64,000 nt of DNA from Tannerellaceae bacterium (GCA_031257015.1 JAIRPK010000022.1:1-64000); one strand, 5' to 3'; positions 28,759 to 38,071 are shown, numbered from the stretch's first letter. Notes: generated by a model not told the origin, from the sequence alone. Program-made: numbers and translations.

Positions 28759-30743
28759 ATATTGTTCGGATTGTATCGAACGAAGGCTTCTATTGCTTCG
28801 TATGCAGCTAATCCAAGTTGACGGTACAGTTCGGCTGTCGAACGGTTTCGATCTTCAGCGCGTTGCCAGAACAGACGTTCGTCATTGCCAAGGAAGGGAG
28901 CGCTCTCGGCTTGCGATTGATGCTTGAGGATAGCATTACGTTTGTGACGCAACTCTTCGGGACTCAGAGGGACAGCCATCTCAATATGATCCATTTCCCA
29001 TTCTGCCCATGCTCCGCGATACATCCAGATACGGCATTGTTTCATCCATGGTTCTTTCTTTATTGAATCGACAGCAGCCAGAACAGCGTCGAGACATACC
29101 TTGTGCGTTCCGTGAGGATCGGCCAGGTCGCCGGCTACGAATATCTGGTCGGGCTTAATTTCGTCGAGCAGTTCGAGAATGATGCGGACGTCCTTCTTAC
29201 TTATATCATTCTTTTTCACCATGCCGGTTTCGTAGAATGGAAGGTCGAGGAAGCGGATGCGACTGTCGTCCGTCACGCCGCAGTATCGGGCGGCAGCACG
29301 GGCTTCTTCTCTTCTGATGGTGCCTTTCATAAACAGTACGTCGGGATGCTCGCGCTCTTCGGCTTTCTTGTCAAAATGCAGGTAGCGGATGATTTCTTCG
29401 GCTTTCGTTCTGGAAGGACTATCCGGGGAATAACGGTCGCAGACGTCGCGGAGGTATTCGCAGTAACGGACGACTTCCTCATCGCCTACTGCTATATTGC
29501 CGGATGTCTGATAAGCAACATAAACGTCATGTCCCTGGTCGCAGAGACGACGGAATGTGCCGCCCATGGAAATAACATCATCGTCGGGATGAGGGCTGAA
29601 GATGATAACCTTCTTTGGGAATGGAGTTGCACGTTCCGGGCGATTGGAATCATCAGCGTTGGGCTTGCCGCCTGGCCATCCGGTGATGGTGTGCTGAATG
29701 TCATTGAATATTTGGATGTTCACTGCATAAGCCGAACCATAACGAGCGAGGAGGCCTTCAAGGCCATGTTCGCTGTAATCCTTGTTGGTGAGTTTCAAGA
29801 TGGGCTTGCCGGTTATATGACAAAGCCAAACGATGGCACGGCGAATAAGTTTGTTGTCCCATTCACAATTCGTTACCAGCCAGGGATGACTGATACGGGT
29901 CAGGCTATATGCACCGGAGAGGTCGGTGACTAATCGGGCGTTGGGCTTGTTTTGAAGATAGGAGGCGGGGACGCTGTCTGTTTCTTTCCCTTCGACAGCT
30001 TTGCGGAGGATGTTTGCTTTTCTGTCGCCCCATGCCATCATGACTACTTGCTTTGATTTCAAGATGGTGGATATGCTTAAAGTGATAGCGCCGACAGGAA
30101 CATTTTCGATGTTCTTGAATTGTGTGGAGGCTTCTTTCTTTGAATCGACGTCCATGAGAATGAATCGAGTGGAGGAGCCTGCTGCCGTACCTGGACTGTT
30201 AAGACTGATAGTGCCTGCATGACCGAGGCCGAGGATAACATAATCCAATCCACCGGCGTTCTCAATTGCTTTTTCGTATTCGATGCAGAAATCATATATC
30301 TGTTCCTTTGGCATTTGCCCGTTGGGGCTGTGGATATTGTCATGAGATATGTCCACATGATCAAGGAGATAGTTTTTCAAGTAAGTCAAGTTGCTGAACG
30401 TAGTGGATACAAGTGGATAAAACTCGTATAGGTTAAAGACCACTACGTTTGCGAAGCTAAGACCTTCTTCTTTGTGCATCCGAATCAATTCTCGATAAAG
30501 ACTTTGCGGGCTGCGGCCACCTGGAAGGCCCATCACAAAGGATTTTCCTTCTCTTTGCTTTTCGGCGATTAGGGCGGCTATCTCGGCAGCAACGATACGT
30601 GAGCCTTCTTCAGCTGATTCGTAAATAGTTGTGGGAATGTTTTCGTATTGGGTCAGGATTGACTGCTCGTAAGCATTTTCGGGTCGGTAAAAACGAACGG
30701 GGATTCGCGTAAGGGTTATTTGAGAGCTTAAATTTGTTTTCAT
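28752..30743 (-). CDS. NagB-like / PIG-L (LmbE) deacetylase fusion protein
   Basis: 663 residues. The N-terminal half (about 40-320) has the glucosamine-6-phosphate deaminase fold; the C-terminal half (about 370-650) is a PIG-L zinc deacetylase with SPHPDDDVISMGG. Bacteroidales databases usually call it nagB. The residues equivalent to E. coli NagB Asp72, Asp141, His143 and Glu148 appear here as Tyr106, Ala176, Thr178 and Ser183, so the deaminase reaction is doubtful while sugar-phosphate binding (GLPGGRSPQ) may remain. The PIG-L metal site looks intact (HPDD; DPHGTH later). It may deacetylate an N-acetylated amino sugar. Coupled to the SBF-like transporter downstream. Confidence 0.88.
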   Translation of the reverse strand: MKTNLSSQITLTRIPVRFYRPENAYEQSILTQYENIPTTIYESAEEGSRIVAAEIAALIAEKQREGKSFVMGLPGGRSPQSLYRELIRMHKEEGLSFANVVVFNLYEFYPLVSTTFSNLTYLKNYLLDHVDISHDNIHSPNGQMPKEQIYDFCIEYEKAIENAGGLDYVILGLGHAGTISLNSPGTAAGSSTRFILMDVDSKKEASTQFKNIENVPVGAITLSISTILKSKQVVMMAWGDRKANILRKAVEGKETDSVPASYLQNKPNARLVTDLSGAYSLTRISHPWLVTNCEWDNKLIRRAIVWLCHITGKPILKLTNKDYSEHGLEGLLARYGSAYAVNIQIFNDIQHTITGWPGGKPNADDSNRPERATPFPKKVIIFSPHPDDDVISMGGTFRRLCDQGHDVYVAYQTSGNIAVGDEEVVRYCEYLRDVCDRYSPDSPSRTKAEEIIRYLHFDKKAEEREHPDVLFMKGTIRREEARAAARYCGVTDDSRIRFLDLPFYETGMVKKNDISKKDVRIILELLDEIKPDQIFVAGDLADPHGTHKVCLDAVLAAVDSIKKEPWMKQCRIWMYRGAWAEWEMDHIEMAVPLSPEELRHKRNAILKHQSQAESAPFLGNDERLFWQRAEDRNRSTAELYRQLGLAAYEAIEAFVRYNPNNIC

Positions 30744-30782
30744 TTCTCTATGTCTTTGCTTTATTATATATCATTTAGAAAG

Positions 30783-30790
30783 CAAAAATA
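30783..30790 (-). promoter_or_regulatory. -7 promoter box for the NagB-like/PIG-L operon
   Basis: The minus strand reads TATTTTTG, 39 bases before the start codon. Confidence 0.45.
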
Positions 30791-30894
30791 GCAAAAAAAG
30801 AACGTAAGAATCAGGAATTAGATGGAAGAGGAGTTTCGTTTTTTAGTTTTTAGAGAGAAAAAACATATAAATCGACTGCGTAACAGCAAAAAAA

Positions 30895-31995
30895 TTAATT
30901 CAGCTTCAAATAACACCAGACGGGATAGTGATCAGAATATTTCACCTTGTCTACCGTACAATTAAAAACTTCCATGTTGGGAGAAAAAAGGATGTGGTCT
31001 ATGCGGAACCAGAAGTAGTTTTGATTGTATGTGCCTGACGGCCCCCATCCGGAATCGGCATAGGCGTCGCGAAGGTTTCCCTGGATGGTGCGATGGGCGT
31101 ATGAGATGGGCGTGTCGTTGAAGTCGCCGCATACGATGGTATAGTCGCTGCGTATTTTTCGTATTTCTTCGGCAATGATGCGAGCTTGCTTGGCGCGGAG
31201 GAGAAAGGCGGGGCCTAGTTTTTGGCGCATTGTGCCACGGAGTTCATCGAAGTGCTCCGGGCCTGGCTCGGTGATGAAGTCGGAATAGTGGCTTTTGTCG
31301 CGAGATGTAAGCTTGAAGGATTCCAGGTGATTATTGATGAGCGTTAATGTTTTTCCGTTTATGTTAATCAAGTGTATGGAGGAGCCGTTGTTGTGGCTGC
31401 TGTAAAGGATAGGACGCGACAGGAGAATTGGGTATTTGGAATATATGGCAAGGCTGTTGTTGAGATTTTTGAGCCTAACGACGGAGTAGTATGGATACAT
31501 GCTAAGGGCTTCGTTCAGTTTTTGACTAGTCAGGCGCTTGTCGTTGCCCTCACGAACGGTATATTCTTGAAGACAAACGATGTCGGCACCTGATTGGGCT
31601 ATGTAACGGACGATTCGGTTGGGGACTTTATCTGTATGGACTGCGTTGGCGAATCCCATGACATTGTAGGTAAGAACTTTAATGACGTCTGTATCGGGAA
31701 CTTCACGATTGGGGTGGAGTGGGAAATAGTTGCGCGTTGGCTCCCAGCAAACGAGAAAGGAGAACAGGCTGATGAGCAAGAACCATTTCCGTGCAAGAAG
31801 CCAATAAAAAATGAATAACATGTTGGCCATGCAAATAAACGGATATACAAGTCCCAGATAAGAAAAGAAAATTTCCTGTTCGGGCGATATACGGTCGGAG
31901 TAAGCGGAAAAGATTAGCAGGATGGAAACGAGGATATTGGTAGCAAGCAGAATATACCTTAATATATTATGGAGGATATTTTTTCTTTTCTTCAT
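30895..31995 (-). CDS. membrane-anchored endonuclease/exonuclease/phosphatase (EEP) family protein
   Basis: 366 residues: about two or three hydrophobic helices in the first 85 residues, then an EEP domain with the conserved pattern LTYNVMGFAN (Asn), VCLQEYT (Glu), VCGDFNDTPISYAHR (Asp/Asn) and SDHYPVWC (Asp-His). The fold covers DNases, phosphodiesterases and lipid phosphatases; the membrane anchor suggests an envelope substrate. It overlaps the preceding rhomboid gene by four bases (ATGA) and ends the rhomboid-rhomboid-EEP operon, a common Bacteroidales arrangement. Confidence 0.88.
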   Translation of the reverse strand: MKKRKNILHNILRYILLATNILVSILLIFSAYSDRISPEQEIFFSYLGLVYPFICMANMLFIFYWLLARKWFLLISLFSFLVCWEPTRNYFPLHPNREVPDTDVIKVLTYNVMGFANAVHTDKVPNRIVRYIAQSGADIVCLQEYTVREGNDKRLTSQKLNEALSMYPYYSVVRLKNLNNSLAIYSKYPILLSRPILYSSHNNGSSIHLININGKTLTLINNHLESFKLTSRDKSHYSDFITEPGPEHFDELRGTMRQKLGPAFLLRAKQARIIAEEIRKIRSDYTIVCGDFNDTPISYAHRTIQGNLRDAYADSGWGPSGTYNQNYFWFRIDHILFSPNMEVFNCTVDKVKYSDHYPVWCYLKLN

Positions 31996-32876
31996 AATTT
32001 TTTGCTTGAGTCAAATAGTTTTTTCTTTTCTTCGGCGGAGAGGCTTGAATATCCTGATTGTTTGACTTTGTCGAGGATAGAATCCATTTCGGCAATTTCT
32101 GCGTTGCGCCGTGCATTGAAGTCGTATTTAGTTTCGGCTCTTCGGAATGTTGATTTTGACTTGGGTTTGCGCTTGCCAAGATTGATAATGCGGTCAAGGA
32201 GGCGGTTTAGGGGGGCGGTCATGTCTTTTCCTCTGCCAAGAAGCCGGCATGCGAAGCCGATGCCTAGCAATGCGCCGCCGATATGGGCAATGTGGCCGCC
32301 GGCGTTGGAGGATGTTATGGAAAGGAGATCGACCAGGAAGACGGCCAAGGCTATGTAGATGAGCTTGAGCCTGCCAAGAAGGACGAGATGTATTTCGTAT
32401 TCCTTACGATAAAAGGAGACTGCAAAAACGATAGCCATTACCGATGCGGATGCCCCCATTAGCTTGGCCGGCGCATCCTCTGAAAAATAAGGAACAAGAT
32501 TGTAGGCAAGGATGTATAACATGCCGCCTGCTATGCCTCCAAGTAGATAAACGCCACACATCTGGCGCAGGTTGAGGAACAGAAGGAATATGCGCCCGAA
32601 ACCGTAGAGAAGGAGCATATTAAAACCGATATGCCAAAAGTCGAAATGCGTGAACATATAAGTTATGATTGTCCACGGGCGATGTAGAAACAGTTCGATA
32701 GATGAAGGAAGCTGTAGCTGCGGAAGGGCAGACAGGCTGGGGATATTAAATAATGTAATAAATACGTCCGAAAGACGGATAAGGATAAATACTCCGGCGT
32801 TGATAAAGATGAGCTTTGCGAGAATGTTCCCGTTTTTGAACAGTCTTTTCAGACGGTTAAAAATATCCTCCATCAT
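31992..32876 (-). CDS. rhomboid-family intramembrane serine protease (second of pair)
   Basis: 294 residues with about six membrane helices followed by a charged cytoplasmic tail of about 80 residues (RGKDMTAPLNRLLDRI onward). The catalytic dyad is visible: Ser in KLMGASASVM and His in GGHIAHIGGALLG. The GxSx motif has Ala after Ser rather than Gly. Upstream, HFDFWHIGFNMLLLYGFG supplies the oxyanion-hole His/Asn pattern. Starts inside the end of the first rhomboid gene (20-base overlap). Confidence 0.9.
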   Translation of the reverse strand: MMEDIFNRLKRLFKNGNILAKLIFINAGVFILIRLSDVFITLFNIPSLSALPQLQLPSSIELFLHRPWTIITYMFTHFDFWHIGFNMLLLYGFGRIFLLFLNLRQMCGVYLLGGIAGGMLYILAYNLVPYFSEDAPAKLMGASASVMAIVFAVSFYRKEYEIHLVLLGRLKLIYIALAVFLVDLLSITSSNAGGHIAHIGGALLGIGFACRLLGRGKDMTAPLNRLLDRIINLGKRKPKSKSTFRRAETKYDFNARRNAEIAEMDSILDKVKQSGYSSLSAEEKKKLFDSSKKL

Positions 32877-33582
32877 TACTGCGGTATTTCTTTTTCCAAT
32901 AGATAATCATTATAAAACCGAATAACATTCCGCCAAGATGTGCGAAGTGGGCTATAGGATCGCCTCTAAATCCGACAATTCCTGCAAAGAGTTCGATTAA
33001 GCCGTAACCAGCAACAACGTATTTGGCCTTGACCGGGATAGGGATGAACATAATAAACAATGGAGTGTTGGGGAAATACATGCCAAAGGCTAGGAGAATA
33101 CCAAAAACCGCTCCGGAGGCACCGACAGTGATGAAGAGGTCGAAATATTCTGCTTTGCTTATTATTTGCTCGCCATTGAGGTTTATCATTTCTATGGTTG
33201 CATTAGCGAAAATGTCACGAAGGCTCCATATCCATGTCAATTCCTGTATCAGTCCAGCGCCGACACCTGTAACAAGATAGAAGATTAGGAAGCGGCGACT
33301 GCCCCAAAACATCTCTAACGAACGACCGAACATAAAGACTGCAAACATGTTGAAGAACAAGTGCGTTATCGAACCTGTGTCGTGAAGAAACATGTAAGTG
33401 ACTAATTGTACCGGATTGAAATGTTTGGCTGCGAAAAAATGCAAACCGAGGAGTTCGGTCAAATCAACGCCGACTTTCGGCAGAACCAGACTTGCTACCC
33501 AGAATAGGGCGTTAATGATTATCAAATTTTTGGTGACGGGGGGAAGGCTGCTCAAAAAACCTCCATTTTGCTGATTTATCAT
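32857..33582 (-). CDS. rhomboid-family intramembrane serine protease (first of pair)
   Basis: 241 residues, six predicted helices, close to the minimal rhomboid core. The Ser of VGASGAVFG and the His of IAHFAHLGGMLFG form the dyad; HDTGSITHLFFNMFAVFMFG is the conserved loop and second helix with HxxxN. It has no extension, unlike its neighbour. First gene of the rhomboid-rhomboid-EEP operon. Substrates cannot be inferred. Confidence 0.92.
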   Translation of the reverse strand: MINQQNGGFLSSLPPVTKNLIIINALFWVASLVLPKVGVDLTELLGLHFFAAKHFNPVQLVTYMFLHDTGSITHLFFNMFAVFMFGRSLEMFWGSRRFLIFYLVTGVGAGLIQELTWIWSLRDIFANATIEMINLNGEQIISKAEYFDLFITVGASGAVFGILLAFGMYFPNTPLFIMFIPIPVKAKYVVAGYGLIELFAGIVGFRGDPIAHFAHLGGMLFGFIMIIYWKKKYRSNDGGYF

Positions 33583-33605
33583 ACTTTAAAATTACATTAT
33601 GCTTG

Positions 33606-33613
33606 CAAAGATA
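33606..33613 (-). promoter_or_regulatory. -7 promoter box for the rhomboid operon
   Basis: The minus strand reads TATCTTTG, 23 bases before the start codon. Confidence 0.55.
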
Positions 33614-33656
33614 ATTTTTTTTAGTTTCTATGGTATTGCAGGAACCAAAATTTAAT

Positions 33657-33664
33657 TACTTTTG
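33657..33664 (+). promoter_or_regulatory. -7 promoter box for tRNA-Val
   Basis: TACTTTTG, 11 bases before the tRNA 5' end; divergent from the rhomboid promoter. Confidence 0.5.
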
Positions 33665-33675
33665 TCGCCGTATTG

Positions 33676-33750
33676 GAACTGTTAGCTCAGTTGGTTCAGA
33701 GCGCTGCCTTGACAGGGCAGAGGTCGTCGGTTCGAACCCGTCACAGTTCA
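33676..33750 (+). tRNA. tRNA-Val (GAC anticodon)
   Basis: 75 bases: acceptor GAACTGT/ACAGTTC, D-arm GCTC/GAGC, anticodon stem CTGCC/GGCAG with loop TTGACAG giving GAC, variable AGGTC, T-arm GTCGG/CCGTC around TTCGAAC, discriminator A. The T-stem has one T-T mismatch (second pair). CCA is not encoded. A strong terminator follows. Confidence 0.95.
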
Positions 33751-33781
33751 CACAAATATTGAAATAAAATAAAGAAGACAG

Positions 33782-33820
33782 ATACGGCTTGACCTAGTTA
33801 AAGGTCGAGCCGTATTTTTT
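33782..33820 (+). terminator. terminator of tRNA-Val
   Basis: ATACGGCTTGACCT (33782-33795) pairs with AGGTCGAGCCGTAT (33802-33815) with one G-T pair, followed by a six-T run. The rest of the gene-free stretch to 34126 shows only the promoter at 34088. Confidence 0.88.
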
Positions 33821-34087
33821 GTGCGCATTTAAATTGCTTTATTGTTCTATTCTGTTCGTCACTGTTTATTACGCCTCTAGCGGCTTTTTGTCTGAGAAAA
33901 TGTCCTCTTTCTTTTCACCTTGCTACTATGAATGACCAGATGCAAATTCGTTACAGTCGGCTTAATTTATAATTGCTTTTTTGCGAATATATGGAGAAAA
34001 CCGTGTTGGGTTACTGGCTATTTTGATATGTTGCGAGGCGTAGGGAACAGTACTGTCCGCCTGTTTAAGATGGTTGGATAAATTTTC

Positions 34088-34095
34088 TATCTTTG
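34088..34095 (+). promoter_or_regulatory. -7 promoter box for the 34127-36449 operon
   Basis: TATCTTTG, 31 bases before the ATG at 34127. Confidence 0.55.
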
Positions 34096-34126
34096 TAGAT
34101 ATAACATTTATAATTATTACTATATT

Positions 34127-34717
34127 ATGAACAGGATCATTTCTATAATTTGTATGATAGGTATCGCTTTCCTTCCCGCCGGATGCGACGTGGCTAAACA
34201 GTTGGGCGGAGCATATAATATGTCGCAATGCAAATACTCTTACAATTCGCTATCGAATCTAAATGTTGGCGGGATTGATTTATCCAAAGGTCTATCGCTT
34301 GCGTCCATACCGATGGTCACGGCCATATTGACAGGGACAGCACAGTCGGTTCCGCTAAACTTTACTCTTAATCTGGATGTAAACAATCCGAACAAGGCAG
34401 AGGCCATGCTTAATGGCTTGCAGTACATTCTCAGCATTGACAATGTTGAATTTACGTCCGGAACAGTGAACAAGCCGATGAACATTCCTGCCGGCGGAAC
34501 ACAGATTTTGCCTCTTGCCATTGGTTTTGACCTGGCGACGTTGCTGAAAGGCGAAAGTAAGGATGCAGTGCTGAATATTGCAAAGAACTTCCTTGGCGTT
34601 GGAGACAAGGCCTCGAACGTCACGTTCCGTATAAAGCCAACGTTTATGATTGGAACTGTTCCGGTCGTTTCGCCGTCCTATATTCCGATAACGTTTTCGT
34701 TTGGAGGTAAAAAATAG
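34127..34717 (+). CDS. LEA14/WHy-like lipoprotein, unknown function
   Basis: 196 residues with a lipoprotein signal (MNRIISIICMIGIAFLPAGC, Cys20). The mature domain has the pattern of LEA type 2 / water-stress-hypersensitive-response domains: VPLNFTLNLDVNNPNKAEAMLNGLQYILSIDN, a beta-rich segment in which asparagines and prolines mark strand turns, followed by a matching late strand set (VTFRIKPTFMIGTVPVVSP). Such lipoproteins are frequent in Bacteroidota, with no assigned role. First gene of a likely operon; the next starts 18 bases after its stop. Confidence 0.65.
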   Translation: MNRIISIICMIGIAFLPAGCDVAKQLGGAYNMSQCKYSYNSLSNLNVGGIDLSKGLSLASIPMVTAILTGTAQSVPLNFTLNLDVNNPNKAEAMLNGLQYILSIDNVEFTSGTVNKPMNIPAGGTQILPLAIGFDLATLLKGESKDAVLNIAKNFLGVGDKASNVTFRIKPTFMIGTVPVVSPSYIPITFSFGGKK

Positions 34718-34735
34718 AAAGGAGACACATTAACC

Positions 34736-35383
34736 ATGGATAATTACACAAAAAACATCACACTTAGCGGCGAGCTTGGAAGCGGAAAAAGCTCCGTCGC
34801 CTCCGAACTTGGGCGAGCACTTGGTTTTGAAGTCATATCCGTCGGAGCTGTACAGCGGAGGCTTGCAGAAAAGCATAATCTTGATGCGGCGGCATTCAAC
34901 AAATATATGGAGACGCATCCGGAACTGGACATTGAATGTGACAAGATGGTTGCAGAGCTGGGGAAGGGCAAGAAGCGGATATTCGATTCCCGTCTGGCCT
35001 GGCATTTTGTTAAGGATTCATACAAAGTATATCTCAAGGTTGATGAGAATATTGCCGCGAAACGCATCCTGGGAGATAAGAAGCGTATTAGCGAGCGATT
35101 CTTCGCACTGAAGGAGGCGAAGGCATCAATTGCCGAAAGGCGGGCAAGCGAGTTGCTTCGTTTCAAGACGCAGTATAACATAATGCTAGATAACGATTCA
35201 AATTACGATCTGATTATTCATACCGACAAGATAAAACCGTATGATACGGCAATGCTGATTGTCTTCCTTTACATTAATCATCTTACGGACAATTACGACT
35301 ATCCGAAATATTACCGAACGGTTAGCGAATCGTTTATATCCGAAGCCAAAGAATATTTGGAAATCAATGAAAACATCAGTTAA
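34736..35383 (+). CDS. cytidylate-kinase-like P-loop protein
   Basis: 215 residues. The P-loop GELGSGKSSVASELG begins near residue 12 and the rest fits the archaeal-type/AAA cytidylate-kinase-like family (RIFDSRLAWHFVKDSYKVYLKVD, then a basic lid RISERFFALKEAKASIAERRASE). It probably phosphorylates a nucleoside monophosphate or related substrate, but it is distinct from the canonical Cmk and its substrate is open. Overlaps the next gene by 17 bases. Confidence 0.7.
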   Translation: MDNYTKNITLSGELGSGKSSVASELGRALGFEVISVGAVQRRLAEKHNLDAAAFNKYMETHPELDIECDKMVAELGKGKKRIFDSRLAWHFVKDSYKVYLKVDENIAAKRILGDKKRISERFFALKEAKASIAERRASELLRFKTQYNIMLDNDSNYDLIIHTDKIKPYDTAMLIVFLYINHLTDNYDYPKYYRTVSESFISEAKEYLEINENIS

Positions 35384-36449
35384 GATTGCATCTTTTGCAT
35401 TATTGCTTCTTTCCTCTGCATTTCCAGCCATGTCGGCAGATAAGGAGAAGTCGCCGTTAAGGTTAGCCGTTGCCGGATTGTCGCACGGTCATCTGGCCGA
35501 AGTTGTAAGACGTGTTGACAGAGGCGACTTTATTATCGTCGGCGTTTACGAAGCTGACAAGTTAATCAGGGAAAACTCGCCGCTGCGCAGGAAGGTGGAT
35601 GGAAAACTCTTCTATGCCGATCTTGGCGAGATGCTGGACAAAACAAAACCGGAGGCTGTCGTGGCTTACGGCTCAACTTTTGAGCACTTGAGCGTGACGG
35701 AGTCATGCGCACCTCGCGGAATACATATCATGGTAGAGAAGCCTCTGGCGGTCAGCTCTGCACATGCCCGGCGAATGGCTGAACTCGCGAGAAAGCACAA
35801 TATCTTTTTGCTTACTAATTATGAAACGACTTGGTATGCAACCAACCACGAAGCTCGTCGCCTTATTCTCGAAGGCAAGATAGGAGACATTACGCGCATC
35901 AACGTATACGACGGTCATCAGGGGCCAATCGAAATAGGCTGCTCACAAGAATTTCTTTCCTGGCTTACCGATCCTGTTGAGAATGGAGGCGGGGCGGTGA
36001 TGGATTTCGGCTGCTACGGAGCCAATCTGGCCACATGGTTGTTAAAAGGCAGTAAACCTGTTGCCGTGCAGAGCGTACTTCAGCATCAAAAGCCTGATAA
36101 ATACCCGAAAGTGGATGACGATGCGACAATTCTTGTGCAATATCCAGATGCGACGGTCTTAATAATGGCATCGTGGAATTGGCCGATGAACAGGAAAGAT
36201 ATGCACATATACGGCACGAAGGGATATATCTATCAAGATTCGCCGACGTCGATGCGCGTCTATGAAAGCAAGGCGGCAAAGGTCGAGACTGTTGTTACGC
36301 CTGCTCCTCTGCCTCCGCCTTACAATGATTCGTTCTATTATCTCAAAGCCGCCGTTCGCGGAGAAATATCCGTTCGGTCGGACGACCTCTCTTCGCTGGA
36401 GAATAATCTGACCGTGATTGAAATTCTTGACAGGGCACGGCAGAAGTAA
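35367..36449 (+). CDS. secreted Gfo/Idh/MocA family oxidoreductase
   Basis: 360 residues from MKTSVKIASFALLLLSS, a Sec signal peptide of about 23 residues. The Rossmann domain starts LRLAVAGLSHGHLAEVVRR, and EKPLAVSSAHARRMAEL is the family EKP motif; the C-terminal domain includes DGHQGPIEIG and GGGAVMDFGCYGANLATWLL. It has a Sec signal, unlike the Tat-type paralogue at 13569, which is odd for an NAD-binding protein. Substrate unknown. The frame is open upstream to 35259, but the signal peptide fixes the start inside the end of the kinase gene. Confidence 0.88.
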   Translation: MKTSVKIASFALLLLSSAFPAMSADKEKSPLRLAVAGLSHGHLAEVVRRVDRGDFIIVGVYEADKLIRENSPLRRKVDGKLFYADLGEMLDKTKPEAVVAYGSTFEHLSVTESCAPRGIHIMVEKPLAVSSAHARRMAELARKHNIFLLTNYETTWYATNHEARRLILEGKIGDITRINVYDGHQGPIEIGCSQEFLSWLTDPVENGGGAVMDFGCYGANLATWLLKGSKPVAVQSVLQHQKPDKYPKVDDDATILVQYPDATVLIMASWNWPMNRKDMHIYGTKGYIYQDSPTSMRVYESKAAKVETVVTPAPLPPPYNDSFYYLKAAVRGEISVRSDDLSSLENNLTVIEILDRARQK

Positions 36450-36469
36450 GGCCTGCGTTTAACAACAAC

Positions 36470-36504
36470 AAAAAATCCGGCGGTAAGATTTTTTACCGCC
36501 GGAT
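36470..36504 (-). terminator. terminator between the Gfo/Idh/MocA gene and rsgA
   Basis: ATCCGGCGGTAA (36475-36486) pairs perfectly with TTACCGCCGGAT (36493-36504). On the minus strand a T-run follows (plus A-run 36470-36475), so it best serves frr-rsgA; it may also stop plus-strand transcripts. Confidence 0.8.
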
Positions 36505-36559
36505 GTGCTCCCAGGAAGGGGCTGCAAGCATTTCTTTTAACAATACACAATAACGTTCC

Positions 36560-37489
36560 TTAATCTAATCTGTATTTCCCGCCTTCTCCATCTTTCATTA
36601 AGCTCAAGTAGCTTTTATATCGAGAAAGACTTATCCGATTTTCCTCTACCGCCTTGACAACGGCGCAGTTCGGCTCGTGCCTGTGTGTGCAGTTACTGAA
36701 CTTGCAGAGCTTTGATTCGGCAAATATTTCCCGGAAGTAGTGAGAGATCTCAATTTCATTCATGGCAAATGAACCGAACCCTTTTATGCCGGGCGTGTCG
36801 ATAATGTAACCGCTCTGCGGCAGGGGAATCATCTCGGAGAAGGTCGTCGTGTGCATCCCCTTGTTGTGATATTCGGATATGTTTCTCGTGCGGAGTTGCA
36901 GGCCGGGAATCAGGGCGTTGATGATCGTTGACTTGCCTACGCCGGAATGGCCGGACAGCAGCGTCACCTTGCCGGACAGTTCCGACTGGAGCTGCTCGAC
37001 GCCTTCGCCGGAACGGGCGCATGTTTTGAAGCATGGATAGCCCAGCTCTGCATATAGGTCAATGAGCATCTCCATGTTCTCGCGGTCTTCCTCGCGGTAA
37101 CGATCTATCTTGTTAAAGATAAGGCTGACCGGAACGGAGTAGGCTTCGGCGGTTGCAAGGAAACGGTCGATGAAGATAGTAGTTGTGACCGGATAGTTGA
37201 TGGTAATGATGAGCATCGCCAAGTCAAGATTCGCGGCTATGACGTGCGACTGCTTCGACAGATTGGAGGCTCTTCTTATCATATAGTTCTTACGCTCCTC
37301 GATTTCTGTTATGAACGCAGTCCCCTCGGAGTTTATATCAATCTGCACTCTGTCGCCTACGGCTATGGGATTCGTGCTTTTAATCCCGCGAAGGCGGAAG
37401 TTCCCCTTGACTTTACATTCAATCTGGCGGCCATCCTCTGTTTGCACCGAGTACCAGCTTCCGGTATTTTTGATGACAAGCCCTTTCAC
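36560..37489 (-). CDS. rsgA: ribosome small subunit-dependent GTPase A
   Basis: 309-residue circularly permuted GTPase that checks 30S maturation. An OB-fold (about 1-75) is followed by the permuted G domain with NKID near 126, then [14 protein letters not shown] near 178 and DTPGIKGFG near 217, and a C-terminal zinc finger [16 protein letters not shown] near 262-277. All motifs are in the expected order and length. Overlaps frr by four bases, so the two ribosome factors are co-transcribed and coupled. Confidence 0.97.
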   Translation of the reverse strand: MKGLVIKNTGSWYSVQTEDGRQIECKVKGNFRLRGIKSTNPIAVGDRVQIDINSEGTAFITEIEERKNYMIRRASNLSKQSHVIAANLDLAMLIITINYPVTTTIFIDRFLATAEAYSVPVSLIFNKIDRYREEDRENMEMLIDLYAELGYPCFKTCARSGEGVEQLQSELSGKVTLLSGHSGVGKSTIINALIPGLQLRTRNISEYHNKGMHTTTFSEMIPLPQSGYIIDTPGIKGFGSFAMNEIEISHYFREIFAESKLCKFSNCTHRHEPNCAVVKAVEENRISLSRYKSYLSLMKDGEGGKYRLD

Positions 37490-38049
37490 ACGGTCATAAT
37501 TTCTTTTTCTTTAACGACGTAGAGTTCGTCCACCTTCTTGATATACTTGTCATGCACTTTTTGCACGTCTGCCTCGGCATCCTTTTCAACATCTTCCGGC
37601 ACGGATTCGGCCTTGACGGCCTTCTTGAGCGTCTCGATAGCATCGCGCCGCGCATTGCGTATGCTAATTTTGGCGTTCTCTGCTTCCTGCTTCGATTGCT
37701 TGACGAGGTTGCGTCTCCGTTCTTCGGTTAGCGGAGGTATGCCCAGGCGTATTGTCTCACCGTTATTTTCAGGCGTGATGCCTACGTCGGAGTTAAGGAT
37801 TGCTTTTTCTATTTCCTTAATCAGCGACTTCTCCCAGGGGGTGATGAGAATTGTTTTTGCATCGGGCGTTGTCACGGTTGCTACACCGGTGAGCGGCGTT
37901 TGGTTTCCATAGTAGAGAACCCGCACGCCGTCCAGAATTTTTGGGTTGGCTTTCCCGGCGCGAATATGCGCCAACTGTTCGTCTAAATGTGTGAGTGCGT
38001 CATTCATTTTTGATTCCGCTGCCTTAACATATTGTTTAATATCTACCAT
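37486..38049 (-). CDS. frr: ribosome recycling factor
   Basis: 187 residues, the standard RRF length. With EF-G it splits post-termination ribosomes. Conserved pieces are visible: [23 protein letters not shown] near 18-40, the domain II strand [18 protein letters not shown], and the domain I helix [26 protein letters not shown]. First gene of the frr-rsgA unit. Confidence 0.97.
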   Translation of the reverse strand: MVDIKQYVKAAESKMNDALTHLDEQLAHIRAGKANPKILDGVRVLYYGNQTPLTGVATVTTPDAKTILITPWEKSLIKEIEKAILNSDVGITPENNGETIRLGIPPLTEERRRNLVKQSKQEAENAKISIRNARRDAIETLKKAVKAESVPEDVEKDAEADVQKVHDKYIKKVDELYVVKEKEIMTV

Positions 38050-38071
38050 AATATTATGAATTAATTTATTG

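Noticed and set aside
29103-29933. 276-codon antisense ORF in the NagB-like/PIG-L gene
   Set aside because: Shadow of a well-supported gene.
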